Shown: piece after piece, positions 25,849-37,960 of the stretch
Position numbering within the stretch: the stretch's first letter is position 1
Layout: every line of letters starts with the position of its first letter
Source of the DNA: Amycolatopsis suaedae
GTDB lineage: Bacteria; Actinomycetota; Actinomycetes; Mycobacteriales; Pseudonocardiaceae
Direction: 5' to 3'
Assembly (NCBI RefSeq): GCF_004214935.1
Contig: NZ_SFCC01000001.1
Location: 62,001-126,000, forward strand
DNA length: 64,000 bases
Program-made: the position numbers and the translations under genes
The notes under the pieces: generated by a model
The model's database searches: none
What the model was told of the DNA's origin: nothing
The model's input: the letters and a program-made list of their open reading frames with translations, nothing else

Positions 25849-27090
25849 TCAGCGGTTCTTCGCCGCGGTTGCTTCGAGATCCTGCTCGACCGAATCGTCC
25901 TCACGGCCTGGCGTGCGGATGTTCCACTTTGTGATGACCCAGCGGAACAGCACATAGTAGATCGCCGCGTAGATCACGCCGATCACCAGCAGCAGCCACA
26001 CGTTGGAACTCGCTTGTTTACTTGTCGAGTTGAGCGCGAAGTCGATCGCACCCGCCGAGAAGTTGAAGCCGAGATGGATGTCGAGTGCGTTGACCAGTGC
26101 CAACGAGATACCGGTGAGCAGCGCGTGGATCAGGTACAGCGGCCAGGCCACGAACATGAACGCGAACTCGATCGGCTCAGTGACGCCGGTGAGGAACGAA
26201 GTGAACGCCGCAGCGATCATCACACCGCCGACGACCTTCTTCTGGCTCGGCTGGGCGCTCTGCCAGATCGCCAGCGCCGCCGCGGGCAGCGCGAACATGA
26301 AGATCGGGAAGAACCCGGTCATGAACGTGCCCGCTGTCGGGTCGGCCTTGACCATGAAGTTGGTCAGGTCGCCACCGTCGAAGATGAACCACACCGGCAC
26401 GTTGAGCAGCTGGTGCAGACCGATCGGGATCAGCAGGCGGTTGAGGAAGCCGTAGATGCCGCCGCCGACCACCGCGTTGCCTGTGACGATCTCGCCGAGG
26501 TTGTGGATGCCGGCGTTGACATACTCGAACACCAGGCCGAAGATGACGCCGAGAACCAGCAGGACCAGCGAGTTGATGATCGGCACGAACCGGCGGCCGC
26601 CAAAGAAGGCCAGGTACGGCGGGAGCTTGATGCGGTGGAACCGCTGCCACAGCACCGCGGTGACCAGGCCGACGATCACACCGCCGAGCACGCTGTACGG
26701 CCAGTAGATCGGTGCGAGGAACCAGCCTTCCTTGAAGCCCTCCAGTTCTTTGATCGGGGCGAAGACCTGCACGACCTTGTTGAACACGACGAAACCGACG
26801 ACGGCCGCCACACCGGTCGAGCCGTCACCCTTGCGGGCGAAACCGACCGCGATACCGACCGCGAACAGCAGCGGTAGCCAGTCGAACAGGCCACCGCCGG
26901 CCGCGCCGAGCACGGCGGCGACCTTGTCCCAGCCGAGCCCGTCCTTACCGAGTAGGTCGTCCTGACCGAGCCGGGACAGCAGACCGGCCGCGGGCAGTGC
27001 CGCAATGGGCAGCATCAGGCTGCGGCCGAACCGCTGCAGCCCCGCGAGCCCCTTGCCCTTACCCTTCGCCCCCACGTCGGTGGCGCTCAT
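25849..27090 (-). CDS. PTS GlcNAc/glucose-type EIIC permease
   Basis: 413 residues with about 10 membrane segments and the glucose/GlcNAc-superfamily EIIC hallmarks: RFGRSLMLPIAALPAAGLL at the N-terminus, IYGFLNRLLIPIGLHQLLN, and the sugar-site GVTEPIEFAFMF. A stand-alone EIIC without fused EIIB/EIIA is the streptomycete NagE2/PtsC2-like layout, and the DasR-type regulator next door supports N-acetylglucosamine as substrate (inference). ATG 27090 overlaps the regulator's stop by 4 bases. Confidence 0.92.
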   Translation of the reverse strand: MSATDVGAKGKGKGLAGLQRFGRSLMLPIAALPAAGLLSRLGQDDLLGKDGLGWDKVAAVLGAAGGGLFDWLPLLFAVGIAVGFARKGDGSTGVAAVVGFVVFNKVVQVFAPIKELEGFKEGWFLAPIYWPYSVLGGVIVGLVTAVLWQRFHRIKLPPYLAFFGGRRFVPIINSLVLLVLGVIFGLVFEYVNAGIHNLGEIVTGNAVVGGGIYGFLNRLLIPIGLHQLLNVPVWFIFDGGDLTNFMVKADPTAGTFMTGFFPIFMFALPAAALAIWQSAQPSQKKVVGGVMIAAAFTSFLTGVTEPIEFAFMFVAWPLYLIHALLTGISLALVNALDIHLGFNFSAGAIDFALNSTSKQASSNVWLLLVIGVIYAAIYYVLFRWVITKWNIRTPGREDDSVEQDLEATAAKNR

Positions 27091-27875
27091 CGGGTACCTC
27101 CATGTTTGGCAGGAATACCGGAATCCGGGGAACTCCGGTCCAACTGCATGGTCACCTGGTAGTGATCTCCCCGGTACCAGGACGTCATGTCCTCCAGCGG
27201 ATCGCCGTTCATGCTGGCGACCCTGCGGAAGACCAGGAGCGGGCTGCCGGCCTTGATGCCGAGCAGCCGCGCGGTCTCCCTGTCCGCCGACTCCGCCCAG
27301 ACGGTCTGCCAGGCGTGGTCGAGACGGACGTCGTAGTGCTGTGCCAGTTGCGCGTAGAGCGACTGGGTGAGATCCAGTTCGAACAGCCCGGCCAGGCGGT
27401 CGGGGTGGTACCAGCCGCGTTCCACGGCCAGCGGGACGCCGTCGGCCCGGCGGAGCCTGCGCAGCCGCAACGCGGCCTGTGCCTCGCCGAGTCCCAGCGC
27501 GTTCGCCGTCGTGGTCGGCGGGATCTCGCTGGTGGTGCCGAGGATCTCGGTGGTCGGCACCAGCCCGCGCCGCCGCATGTCGTCGGTGAACGACATCAGG
27601 TACAGCTGCAGGTCGATCCGGCGGGTCGCGGTGAACGTGCCCTTGCCGCGTACGCGCGAGAGCAGGCCCTCCTCGACGAGCTTGCCGATGGCGGACCGTA
27701 CCGTGAGCCGGGACACCTGGTAGCGCTCGGCGAGTTCCCGTTCGGACGGAATCGGCGAGCCGGGAGGCAGTTCGCGTTCGACGGCCTTGCGCAGGATCTC
27801 CCTGAGCTGGGCGTGCTTCGGCGTCGGGCCGTCGACCACCCGGTCGGAGGGTGTGGGAAACGCCGCCGCGCTCAC
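27087..27875 (-). CDS. dasR: GntR/HutC-family regulator, DasR-like
   Basis: 262 residues. Winged HTH at about 20-85: PIPSERELAERYQVSRLTVR and GLLSRVRGKGTF. UTRA effector domain thereafter: DMRRRGLVPTTEILG ... ALRLRRLRRADGVPLAVERGWY. DasR senses phosphorylated amino sugars and represses PTS, chitinase and antibiotic genes in streptomycetes. A matching operator lies in the divergent promoter region (27921-27936). The start is taken at the first in-frame codon, 27875; ATG/GTG alternatives shortly downstream cannot be excluded. Confidence 0.85.
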   Translation of the reverse strand: MSAAAFPTPSDRVVDGPTPKHAQLREILRKAVERELPPGSPIPSERELAERYQVSRLTVRSAIGKLVEEGLLSRVRGKGTFTATRRIDLQLYLMSFTDDMRRRGLVPTTEILGTTSEIPPTTTANALGLGEAQAALRLRRLRRADGVPLAVERGWYHPDRLAGLFELDLTQSLYAQLAQHYDVRLDHAWQTVWAESADRETARLLGIKAGSPLLVFRRVASMNGDPLEDMTSWYRGDHYQVTMQLDRSSPDSGIPAKHGGTR

Positions 27876-27920
27876 CCCATCACCTCCGGTCCTGCCGCCG
27901 GCCCGCCGGTAGTGGTACGT

Positions 27921-27936
27921 TCCGGTCTAGACCATT
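27921..27936. promoter_or_regulatory. DasR-responsive element (dre-like operator)
   Basis: The 10-bp perfect core GGTCTAGACC (27924-27933) sits in TCC...ATT, close to the published dre consensus ACTGGTCTAGACCACT. It lies between the dasR-like/EIIC/HPr arm and the EIIB/EIIA arm and could control both. Confidence 0.85.
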
Positions 27937-28081
27937 CATTGATGGGGCAGGATGCTCCCCGATCGGAGCAGGTGTCAACAGCCGTTACGAGTTCGTGCTC
28001 GGGAGCGGCGCGGGGTACCGGCGATCGGCGTAACAATGTTTGGCACACAGGGTGCAGGTGCGACGAAACAGGAGGTCACCG

Positions 28082-28318
28082 GTGGCGGACGAGAGGCCGG
28101 AGAAGATTCTCGCGGCGCTGGGCGGCGCGGACAATGTGATCGAGATCGAGGGTTGCATCACGCGCCTGCGGTGTGAGCTGGAGGACGGCTCCCTCGTCGA
28201 CGAGCCCGCGCTCAAGGCCGCCGGTGCGATCGGCGTGGTGAAGGCTGGTTCGGTCGTCCAGGTGATCGTGGGCCCGGAGGCCGACACGATCGCCAGCGAC
28301 ATCGAGGACCTGATGTGA
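28082..28318 (+). CDS. PTS glucose/GlcNAc-type EIIB
   Basis: 78 residues from GTG 28082, which follows AGGAGGT. The phospho-acceptor Cys is in IEGCITRLRCEL, then ALKAAGAIGVVKAG and QVIVGPEAD, the standard EIIB fold. It transfers phosphate from EIIA to the sugar passing through EIIC. Upstream frame sequence (28040-28081) is not conserved in character and lies before the ribosome binding site. Confidence 0.92.
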   Translation: MADERPEKILAALGGADNVIEIEGCITRLRCELEDGSLVDEPALKAAGAIGVVKAGSVVQVIVGPEADTIASDIEDLM

Positions 28319-28770
28319 GCCTGCGGATCCTGAGCCCGGTCAGCGGGCGGACCGTGGCGATGTCCGATGTGCCCGATCCGGTGTTCGCGCAGGCGATGGT
28401 GGGCCCCGGCATCGCGGTGCAGCCCGCCGGCGGGCGGTCCGACGCCGTCGCGCCGGTCGACGGCACGGTCGTCACCCTGCATCCGCACGCCTTCGTGGTG
28501 TCCACAGCGGACGGCCGCGGGGTGCTCGTGCACCTCGGCATCGACACCGTGAAGCAGAAGGGCGAGGGCTTCACCCTGCACGTGGTCAAGGGTGAGTCCG
28601 TCCGCGCGGGACAGCCGCTGGTCAGCTGGGACCCGGAGGCGGTGACCGCCGCCGGTTTCTCGGCGGTGGTGCCCGTCGTGGCGCTGGACGCCACCGCCGA
28701 GGTGCTGTCCGGACTGAACGTGGACGTGGACGTCGCCCCCGGCGAAGACCTGTTCACCTGGGGCGGCTGA
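28315..28770 (+). CDS. crr: PTS glucose-type EIIA (Crr-like)
   Basis: 151 residues. His residues of the active site are in TLHPHAFVV and VLVHLGIDTV; the C-terminal VVVALDATAEV-like strand pattern fits EIIA-Glc. GTG 28315 overlaps the EIIB stop. Together with EIIB, EIIC and HPr it gives a complete sugar-specific chain except enzyme I. Ends 4 bases before the convergent Rieske gene. Confidence 0.93.
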   Translation: MSLRILSPVSGRTVAMSDVPDPVFAQAMVGPGIAVQPAGGRSDAVAPVDGTVVTLHPHAFVVSTADGRGVLVHLGIDTVKQKGEGFTLHVVKGESVRAGQPLVSWDPEAVTAAGFSAVVPVVALDATAEVLSGLNVDVDVAPGEDLFTWGG

Positions 28771-28774
28771 CAGC

Positions 28775-29188
28775 TCAGGCGCTGAGGATCTGGCCGTTCT
28801 CCACCTTCACCGGGACGGCGGGCAGCGGCTTGTCCGCCGGACCGGTGCGGACCGCGCCGGTGAGGGCGTCGAACACCGATCCGTGGCACGGGCAGGTGAG
28901 GCTGGCGCCCTCCGCCTTGACCTTGCAGCCCTGGTGGGTGCAGGTGGCGCTGAACGCCGCGGCCGTCGACTCGGTCGGGCGGGCGACCACGACCTCCTCG
29001 TCGCCCGGCCCGGCGACGATCTTCGCCTGGCCGACCGGGATGTCGTTGAGCGCGGCCAGCGGGGCGTTCGGCCCGGTGGCGGGTTCGTCGCTCCCGCAGG
29101 CGGCGAGCGTGACCATTCCGGCCGCGCCCGCGGCGACGGCGGCTCCGGCGGTCAGGGCGGTGCGGCGGGTGTGCAGTTCGGCAGTCAT
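28775..29188 (-). CDS. Secreted Rieske (2Fe-2S) lipoprotein
   Basis: 137 residues. N-terminal Tat-like TRRTALTAG, hydrophobic stretch and a lipobox LAAC, then a Rieske domain with CTHQGC and CPCHGSVFD, the two Cys-His cluster ligands. These small Tat-exported Rieske proteins are common in actinobacteria as membrane-bound electron carriers of unknown partner. Start is ATG 29188; the 33 residues upstream are shadow. Confidence 0.9.
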   Translation of the reverse strand: MTAELHTRRTALTAGAAVAAGAAGMVTLAACGSDEPATGPNAPLAALNDIPVGQAKIVAGPGDEEVVVARPTESTAAAFSATCTHQGCKVKAEGASLTCPCHGSVFDALTGAVRTGPADKPLPAVPVKVENGQILSA

Positions 29189-29304
29189 ACCGTGCGACAC
29201 GAGACGGCAACCGGTTCGGTTCAATCCGGGCGCCGATGTGAACCGAACGGCGGTCTGTCTCGTGTTGAGAGGTAGGGTCTGCCGCACGGCACAGGGAGCG
29301 CGCC

Positions 29305-29688
29305 ATGGTCGGTTGGGTTTTGCGGATTCTGGTGGTCGCCGGCCTGCTCGGGTCGGCCTGGGTCCACCTCGACCTGTGGCTGGTCGGCTACCGCGACATC
29401 GACGTGATCGGGCCGTTGTTCCTGGTCAACGTCGCCGCCGGAGCGATCATCGCCATCGCCGTGCTGACCTGGCAGCACTGGCTGCCGATGCTGGCCGCGG
29501 CCGGCTTCGGCGCGGCCACGCTCGCCGCGTTCTTCCTCTCGGTCACCGTGGGGCTGTTCGGCATGCGCAACGACCTGTCCTGGGGCTCGCCCCAGGTGTG
29601 GGCCGCGGTCGCCGAGGCGGCCTGCGTCGTGTTCGGCCTCGCGGGCCTGGTGATGCGCGACGGGCGGCGAGCGGACACCGCCGCGTGA
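29305..29688 (+). CDS. Small four-helix membrane protein
   Basis: 127 residues with four hydrophobic helices (about 5-25, 38-57, 62-82, 98-118) and no recognised domain. ATG 29305. It overlaps the sigma factor start by 4 bases (GTGA), so it is probably part of the sigma/anti-sigma operon; function unknown. Confidence 0.75.
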   Translation: MVGWVLRILVVAGLLGSAWVHLDLWLVGYRDIDVIGPLFLVNVAAGAIIAIAVLTWQHWLPMLAAAGFGAATLAAFFLSVTVGLFGMRNDLSWGSPQVWAAVAEAACVVFGLAGLVMRDGRRADTAA

Positions 29689-30197
29689 ACGACGCGCCGG
29701 AAGACGAGTTGATGCGCGCGCTGCACGACGACCATGCCGGCGCGCTGTGGTCCCACGCGCTGGCGCTGACCGGGGGAGACGCCGCCCGGGCCGAGGACGT
29801 CGTGCAGGAGACGCTGCTGCGGGCCTGGCGGCATCCGAAGGTGCTGGACCAGTCGCAGGGCTCGGCGCGGGCGTGGCTGTTCACCGTCGCCCGGCGCATC
29901 GCCATCGACGGCTGGCGCTCGGCCGCGTCGCGGTCCGAGGTGAGCACCGATCTGCCGCCCGAGCAGGCCGTCCCGGACGACACCGAGCGGGCCGTCCAGG
30001 GCTGGCTGGTGGCCGAGGCGCTGGAGCAGCTGTCGCAACGGCACCGTGAGGTGCTCGTGCTGTGCTTCTTCCAGGGATTCTCCGTGGCCGACGCCGCGCG
30101 CCGGCTGGGCATCGCCGAGGGGACCGTCAAGTCGCGCACCCACTACGCCCTGCGCGCCCTGCGGCTGGCGCTGGAGGAACGGGGGGTGAGCCAGTGA
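29685..30197 (+). CDS. ECF RNA polymerase sigma factor
   Basis: 170 residues. Region 2: DAARAEDVVQETLLRAWRHP with ARAWLFTVARRIAIDGWRS. Region 4: LSQRHREVLVLCFFQGFSV and the helix-turn-helix ADAARRLGIAEGTVKSRTHY. Resembles the SigL/SigK-type ECF group that pairs with zinc anti-sigma factors. GTG 29685 overlaps the upstream stop, and the anti-sigma gene overlaps its own stop, so the three are translationally coupled. Confidence 0.93.
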   Translation: MNDAPEDELMRALHDDHAGALWSHALALTGGDAARAEDVVQETLLRAWRHPKVLDQSQGSARAWLFTVARRIAIDGWRSAASRSEVSTDLPPEQAVPDDTERAVQGWLVAEALEQLSQRHREVLVLCFFQGFSVADAARRLGIAEGTVKSRTHYALRALRLALEERGVSQ

Positions 30198-30823
30198 GGG
30201 ACCCGTTCGCCACCTACGACGCGGCGTACGTGCTGGGCTCGCTGTCCCCGGAGGACCGGCACGCCTACGAGACCCACATGAAAACCTGCCGGGAGTGTTC
30301 CCAGGCGGTGCGGGAGATCGCCGGCCTGCCCGGGCTGCTGTCCCAGGTCGATCCGGCGGCGTTCGCCGCGGAGCCCCCGCCGCAGCTGCGGCCGTCGCTG
30401 ATGCGTGGCGTCCGCCGCTACCGGCGCAGGCGGCTGTGGCTGACCGTCGCCTCGGGCGTGACCGCGGCGGCCGCCTGCGCTGCGCTGGTGGTAAGCCTGG
30501 TCGTGCTGCCGCCGCGCGACGACACCGTGGGCACCGCCATGACCCCGCTCGGTGAGTTCCCCGTGCAGGCCAGCGTCGAGCTCGCCGACCGCGACTGGGG
30601 CTCGCAGATCGACATGGCCTGCAGCTACCGCGGCGGCAGGGTCGGCGACTACGTGCTGGTGGCCGTCCGCTCCGACGGCGCGGTCGACCAGCTCGCCTCC
30701 TGGCACGCCGTGCCCCAGGACACCGCGCGCATCTCGGTCGGCACCCCGCTGCGCCGGGCGGACATCGACTCCCTGGAGATCCGCAGCGCCAGCGGCCGTC
30801 CCCTGATGCGCTGGCAGCCGTAA
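30194..30823 (+). CDS. Zinc-type anti-sigma factor, membrane anchored
   Basis: 209 residues from GTG 30194. The ZAS motif THMKTCRECS (HxxxCxxC) is near residue 31, one transmembrane helix at about 85-108 follows an Arg-rich stretch (RRYRRRRLW), and an extracytoplasmic RskA-like domain (TPLGEFPVQASVELADRDWG) completes it. It should hold the ECF sigma factor until a membrane signal frees it. Confidence 0.9.
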   Translation: MRDPFATYDAAYVLGSLSPEDRHAYETHMKTCRECSQAVREIAGLPGLLSQVDPAAFAAEPPPQLRPSLMRGVRRYRRRRLWLTVASGVTAAAACAALVVSLVVLPPRDDTVGTAMTPLGEFPVQASVELADRDWGSQIDMACSYRGGRVGDYVLVAVRSDGAVDQLASWHAVPQDTARISVGTPLRRADIDSLEIRSASGRPLMRWQP

Positions 30824-30979
30824 TATCTGCCCTTGCTTCGCGGCGTGCGCGGTCGGGCCCTTCAGCCGGCGTCTTCCCTCCTCGCCGTCGCTCGCTGCGC
30901 GAGCTTGGGGCTCGTCAGTCCAGACGCCGACGGCCCGACCGGTGCGGGTCGGCTTCGCCGCGGGCGCGGTGCCGAAGCT

Positions 30980-31028
30980 CGTGAAGGCCACCATCACCAC
31001 GTCACACGTAATGAAGGTGGCCTTCACG
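30980..31028. repeat. Palindromic repeat, imperfect full copy
   Basis: CGTGAAGGCCACCATCA (30980-30996) pairs, with one mismatch, with TGAAGGTGGCCTTCACG (31012-31028). Same family as the perfect hairpin at 18654-18706. It could terminate the anti-sigma transcript. Confidence 0.8.
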
Positions 31029-31045
31029 AGCCTGGGCCGGGCCAC

Positions 31046-31291
31046 GTCTCGCGATCCGCAACCGGCGCGCCGGACAGTGCAACCAGCCGGGCGGGAACGG
31101 ACAACTCGCGGGGTCGGAACGGACGACTCGCGCGAGCGGGCCGTTCACGCGGGGCGACCGGCGCCACGGGAGAACCGGCGTCCACATCGTGAGTTCTGCG
31201 CTCACGCACGCGAGTTCTGCATTCCGGCCCGCGAGTCCTGCGCTCAGGACCACCACCCACCCCGCTGGACACCGACTTTGCCGGGACCCTG
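31046..31291 (-). repeat. Long dispersed intergenic repeat, copy 2 (inverted)
   Basis: Reverse complement of the elements at 7794-8119 and 54338-54640. The conserved block is at 31177-31199. It has about two units in one arm (AACGGACAACTCGCG type) and three in the other (CGCGAGTTCTGC type), fewer than copies 1 and 3. Its end ACTTTGCCGGGACCCTG joins directly to a half copy of the palindromic repeat. Confidence 0.83.
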
Positions 31292-31327
31292 ACGTCTCAC
31301 GTAATGAAGGCTCCCTTCACGTGCTTT
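31291..31327. repeat. Palindromic repeat, half copy at the end of long repeat copy 2
   Basis: GACGTCTCACGTAATGAAGG followed by CTCCCTTCACGTGC. It forms a short hairpin TGAAGG-CTC-CCTTCA by itself. The junction with the long repeat has the same structure as the junctions at 54337 and 55053. Confidence 0.7.
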
Positions 31328-31497
31328 CGCCGTGCGCCTGGCACCCGGGCCTGCCGCGGCGGCGCCGCGCGGGAAGTGCCGTTCGCGGCGGCCGCGTGCG
31401 CCCGCCAACGGCCCGTTCGGACACCCGGCGCCGCACGACCCGCCCACTCGCGCCGGAGGGGTTGCGCCGGTGAAGTGCCTGGTCACAGGCTTGTCCC

Positions 31498-32142
31498 GTG
31501 GACCCGATCTTCGTTCCCCTCCTCGCGCTCACCGGCTCGGCAGCGGGCTTCGCGGCGGCCCGGCTGTCCCGGGCGGCCAGCCCGCCCGCGGTGGTGAGCG
31601 AGTGCGGCTGCGCACTCGTCACCGGGCTGTGCTGGGCCGTCTTCGGACTGTGTGCCGGTGACTGGTGGCCACCGTGGTGGCTGCCGGTGCCGCTGCTGCT
31701 CACCGCGCTCGCCGTGCCCCTGGTGGCCGCCGACCTGCGGTACCGGCGGCTGCCGAACCCGCTCACGCTGACGGCCTACCCGGTACTGGGCGTCGCGGTC
31801 GGTGCCGCCGCGCTGGGCGGCGGTCCGGGACTCGCCGGGCGGGCGCTGGCCACCGCGGTGCTGTTCGCGGCCGCGCACGGCGTGGTGTGCCTGGCCGCAC
31901 CCGGCGCGCTGGGGGCGGGCGACGTCAAGCTCTCCGGCAGCCTGGGCGGCGTCCTGGGCGCGGTCGGCTGGACGGCTCCGGCGCTGGCGGCGGTCCTCGC
32001 GGCGGTGGTCACGCTGGCGCTGGTGGGCTACGCGCGGCTACGCGGGCTGCGGGGCTGGCGCGACGGCGTGCCACACGGTCCGGGGATGCTCGGCGCCACG
32101 GTGCTGGTGTCCTCCGCGCCGGGGGTGATGCCGCTGCACTGA
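31498..32142 (+). CDS. A24-family prepilin peptidase
   Basis: 214 residues with about six membrane helices. The two catalytic aspartates are in AADLRYRRLPN and in LGAGDVKLSG (GxGD motif). It would cleave (and perhaps methylate) type IV/Flp pilin leaders at the membrane. It lacks the N-terminal zinc methylase domain of PilD, as actinobacterial tad-type enzymes do. No pilin genes are in view; it sits 29 bases before aroC and may share its transcript. Confidence 0.88.
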   Translation: MDPIFVPLLALTGSAAGFAAARLSRAASPPAVVSECGCALVTGLCWAVFGLCAGDWWPPWWLPVPLLLTALAVPLVAADLRYRRLPNPLTLTAYPVLGVAVGAAALGGGPGLAGRALATAVLFAAAHGVVCLAAPGALGAGDVKLSGSLGGVLGAVGWTAPALAAVLAAVVTLALVGYARLRGLRGWRDGVPHGPGMLGATVLVSSAPGVMPLH

Positions 32143-32171
32143 CCGTGGCGCGCCCATGACAGGATCGACGC

Positions 32172-35413
<3,242 letters not shown>

Positions 35414-35417
<4 letters not shown>

Positions 35418-36328
35418 CCGGCGTCCCGGTCCTGCGCTCGGAGCGGCTCACCCTGCGCGGACTGGAACCCGCCGACGCCGAGGTGCTGCGGCCGCACTAC
35501 CGCGACCCGGAGATGAGCCGGTACTTCGAGGCCGACCTGAGCGACCCGGCCGAGTTCGACGCCATGATGGCCAGGAGGCTGTCCTACGACGGCCCGGCCG
35601 GGCTCGGCCACTGGGCCATCGAGTACGAGGGCGCCGCCGTCGGGGTGGCGCACCTGCGCCCCTCGTGGGAACTGCCCGGCGGCGTCCCGGAAATCGGCTA
35701 CGCGCTGGCCCGCGCCGTCGGCGGGCGCGGCCTGGCCACCGAGGCCGCCGCGCGCCTGCTCGGCTACGGGCTCGGCGAACTGGGCCTGCCCGCGATCTGG
35801 GCACTGGTGCGCGAGGACAACGTGCCCAGCCGGAAACTGGTGGAGCGCCTGGGATTCCTCGAGGTCGGCGGCGGCTTCCACTACGGCGCCGAGCACCGCG
35901 TGCACGTCGCCCTGCCGGGCACGCACGGGCGCCTGCACCACGTCGAGCTGTGGATCGGCGACCTCGACGCCGCGCTGCCCGGCTTCGACTGGCTGCTCGG
36001 CAGCCTGGGCTGGCGCCGCTTCCAGCAATGGCGCCACGGCGTCAGCTGGCGGCTCGGGCCGACCTACCTCGTGCTGGAGCAGTCGCCCGCCCTCACCGCA
36101 GCCGAGCACGACCGCCTGCGCCCGGGCCTGAACCACCTGGCACTGCACGTGTCCGGCCGCGACCGGGTCGACGCGCTGGCCGCCGACGCCGCCGCCCACG
36201 GCTGGACACCGCTGTTCGCCGACCGCTACCCGCACGCGGGCGGGCCGGACCACTACGCCGCGTTCCTGGTGAACGGCCAGGGCTTCGAGGTGGAACTCGT
36301 CGCCACGCCCCTCCACCCGAACGGGTGA
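35414..36328 (+). CDS. GNAT acetyltransferase fused to a VOC (glyoxalase-like) domain
   Basis: 304 residues. The N-terminal half (about 1-170) is a RimJ/RimL-type [42 protein letters not shown] (CoA loop), [15 protein letters not shown]. The C-terminal half (about 176-300) is a VOC fold beginning [18 protein letters not shown], with [16 protein letters not shown] and a final [13 protein letters not shown]. The VOC metal set looks partly present (His, His, Glu). GTG 35414 overlaps aroQ's stop, so it is made with the shikimate enzymes; its substrate is unknown. Confidence 0.85.
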
Positions 36329-36433
36329 GTCACTCCGTACACTGAGCAGGTCCTTGGCCGAAGGCGTGTCCCTCGGCCGTGAGTGAACGGCACGGCTCGG
36401 GGAGCGGGATTGCGGCGACCACACGGCGGACCG

Positions 36434-37960
36434 ATGGTGCGAGCACTGCGTGGCGCCACCGCCCTCGCCTTCGCCGCGATCGCCGTCGCGGGCTGCACAT
36501 CCAGCGCGGCGCAGCCGCAGGCCGAGGGCGCGGGCCCGAACCGGCCCGGCATCGGCGGCGACCAGCCCGCGCCGGAGGCGCCGCCACCGCCGCCGCGCCC
36601 CAGCAACCAGCCGCTGACCACCGACCTCGGCCGGGAAAGCGGCGCCACGGTCGCCGCGGGCGGCCCGGGAGCCCCGTACAACTACGGCCCAGCCCTCATG
36701 CGCGACGGCGCGCTGAACCGCATGTGGTGGTGCAGCCAGTACCCCGGCGCGGCACCGCCCGGCGACGACATCCTCTACGGCGAGGCCGCCGGCCTGGACG
36801 GCCCGTTCCGCGCCCCCGGCGGCGCCCCGCCCCGCGCCGTGCTGTCCGGCGCCCCCGGCGGGTTCGACGGCGTCCACACCTGCGACCCGTCGGTGCTCCG
36901 CGTCGGCGGGACCTACTACCTGTACTACACCGGCGCGGCAGGCGACCACGCGCTGGGCAACTCGATCGGGCTGGCCACCAGCACCGACGGGCTCACCTGG
37001 ACCCGTGCCAACGGCGGCAGGCCGATCCTCAACCCGGCCCACGACGTCCACCGCGACAACACCTATGGCGCGGGCCAGCCGGCGGCGGTCTTCCTCGACG
37101 GCTGGTTCTACCTGATGTTCACCGACACCACCGGCAAGGCGGCGGGCTGGAACGGGGCGGGCCAGTTCATCGTCCGCTCCCGCGACCCGGCGTTCGCCGG
37201 CGGCATCGAGACGGTCGGGCCCGACGGCTTCCTCCAGGTCCAGAACACGCAGGCACCCCGCACCCGGTCGCTGGTCGACGCGTTCAGCGCCGACCTGATG
37301 TGGGTCGACGCGCTGGCCGCGTTCGCCATCGCCCACGAGACCCAGCACGGCACCACGCTGACCTTCTGGGACCGCGAGTTCCGCACCAACCCCTACCTGC
37401 CCGCGCTGATCCCCGGCCCCTGGCAGGAGGGCCCCGGCCTGCTGCGCCAGCCCGACGGCCACGCCCCGGTCTCGGCAACCGACCCGTGCGGCCGGGTACC
37501 GCTGGACGTCGTGCGTGCCACGGTCATCGGCGAGGCCGGCGCGCCGACCAACCTGCGGCACTTCGGCATCGACCTCAAGGGCATCGACGGCTGCGGCGAC
37601 GTGCCGCGCATGCTGGCCGTCCTGGACGGCTTCGCGATGCCCTCCCCGCTGCGCACCATGGACCTGGTCACCGGCGGCACCGTCGTGCGGGTCGACCGCC
37701 GCTCGGTGGCCGGGGAACTGGCCGCGCGGGTGCTGGACACCCGGCTGCCGCAGCTGGACCGGGCACCGGTGGCCGCGCACCTGCGCTCCGGCGCGGAAGC
37801 CTTCCGCTCCACGGCGTTCGGCCTCGGCGTGGTGCTCGACGACGGCAGGCTGTGGCCGGTGCGCTCGGCGAAAGCCTTGCAGCTCAACGGTTCCGTTCCG
37901 CAGGCCATCACCGACGAGCGCTGGCGGACCTACCCGGCGGGCTCGGCCTTGGGCCGCTGA
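36434..37960 (+). CDS. Lipoprotein with a GH43-like five-bladed propeller
   Basis: 508 residues from ATG 36434, which gives a clean lipoprotein signal ending AVAGC; GTG 36383 would add 17 atypical residues. After a Pro-rich linker, the domain reads VHTCDPSVLRVGGTYYLYYTG and LATSTDGLTWTRANG, the blade repeats of GH43/GH32/GH117-like beta-propellers, and WFYLMFTDTTG. Catalytic acids cannot be assigned confidently, so it may be an extracellular glycosidase or a sugar-binding protein. The 3' end overlaps the convergent gene by 31 bases. Confidence 0.7.
   Translation: MVRALRGATALAFAAIAVAGCTSSAAQPQAEGAGPNRPGIGGDQPAPEAPPPPPRPSNQPLTTDLGRESGATVAAGGPGAPYNYGPALMRDGALNRMWWCSQYPGAAPPGDDILYGEAAGLDGPFRAPGGAPPRAVLSGAPGGFDGVHTCDPSVLRVGGTYYLYYTGAAGDHALGNSIGLATSTDGLTWTRANGGRPILNPAHDVHRDNTYGAGQPAAVFLDGWFYLMFTDTTGKAAGWNGAGQFIVRSRDPAFAGGIETVGPDGFLQVQNTQAPRTRSLVDAFSADLMWVDALAAFAIAHETQHGTTLTFWDREFRTNPYLPALIPGPWQEGPGLLRQPDGHAPVSATDPCGRVPLDVVRATVIGEAGAPTNLRHFGIDLKGIDGCGDVPRMLAVLDGFAMPSPLRTMDLVTGGTVVRVDRRSVAGELAARVLDTRLPQLDRAPVAAHLRSGAEAFRSTAFGLGVVLDDGRLWPVRSAKALQLNGSVPQAITDERWRTYPAGSALGR

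Larger units (their letters stand above)
30824..31497. other. Repeat-filled intergenic gap
   Basis: 674 bases between the anti-sigma gene and the prepilin peptidase. Contents in order: a piece related, inverted, to 55096-55142 (TGCCCTTGCTTCGC and ACCGGTGCGGGTCGGC), an imperfect copy of the palindromic repeat (30980-31028), the inverted long repeat copy 2 (31046-31291), a half palindrome (31291-31327), then about 170 bases with no feature I can name. No gene is supported. Confidence 0.7.
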
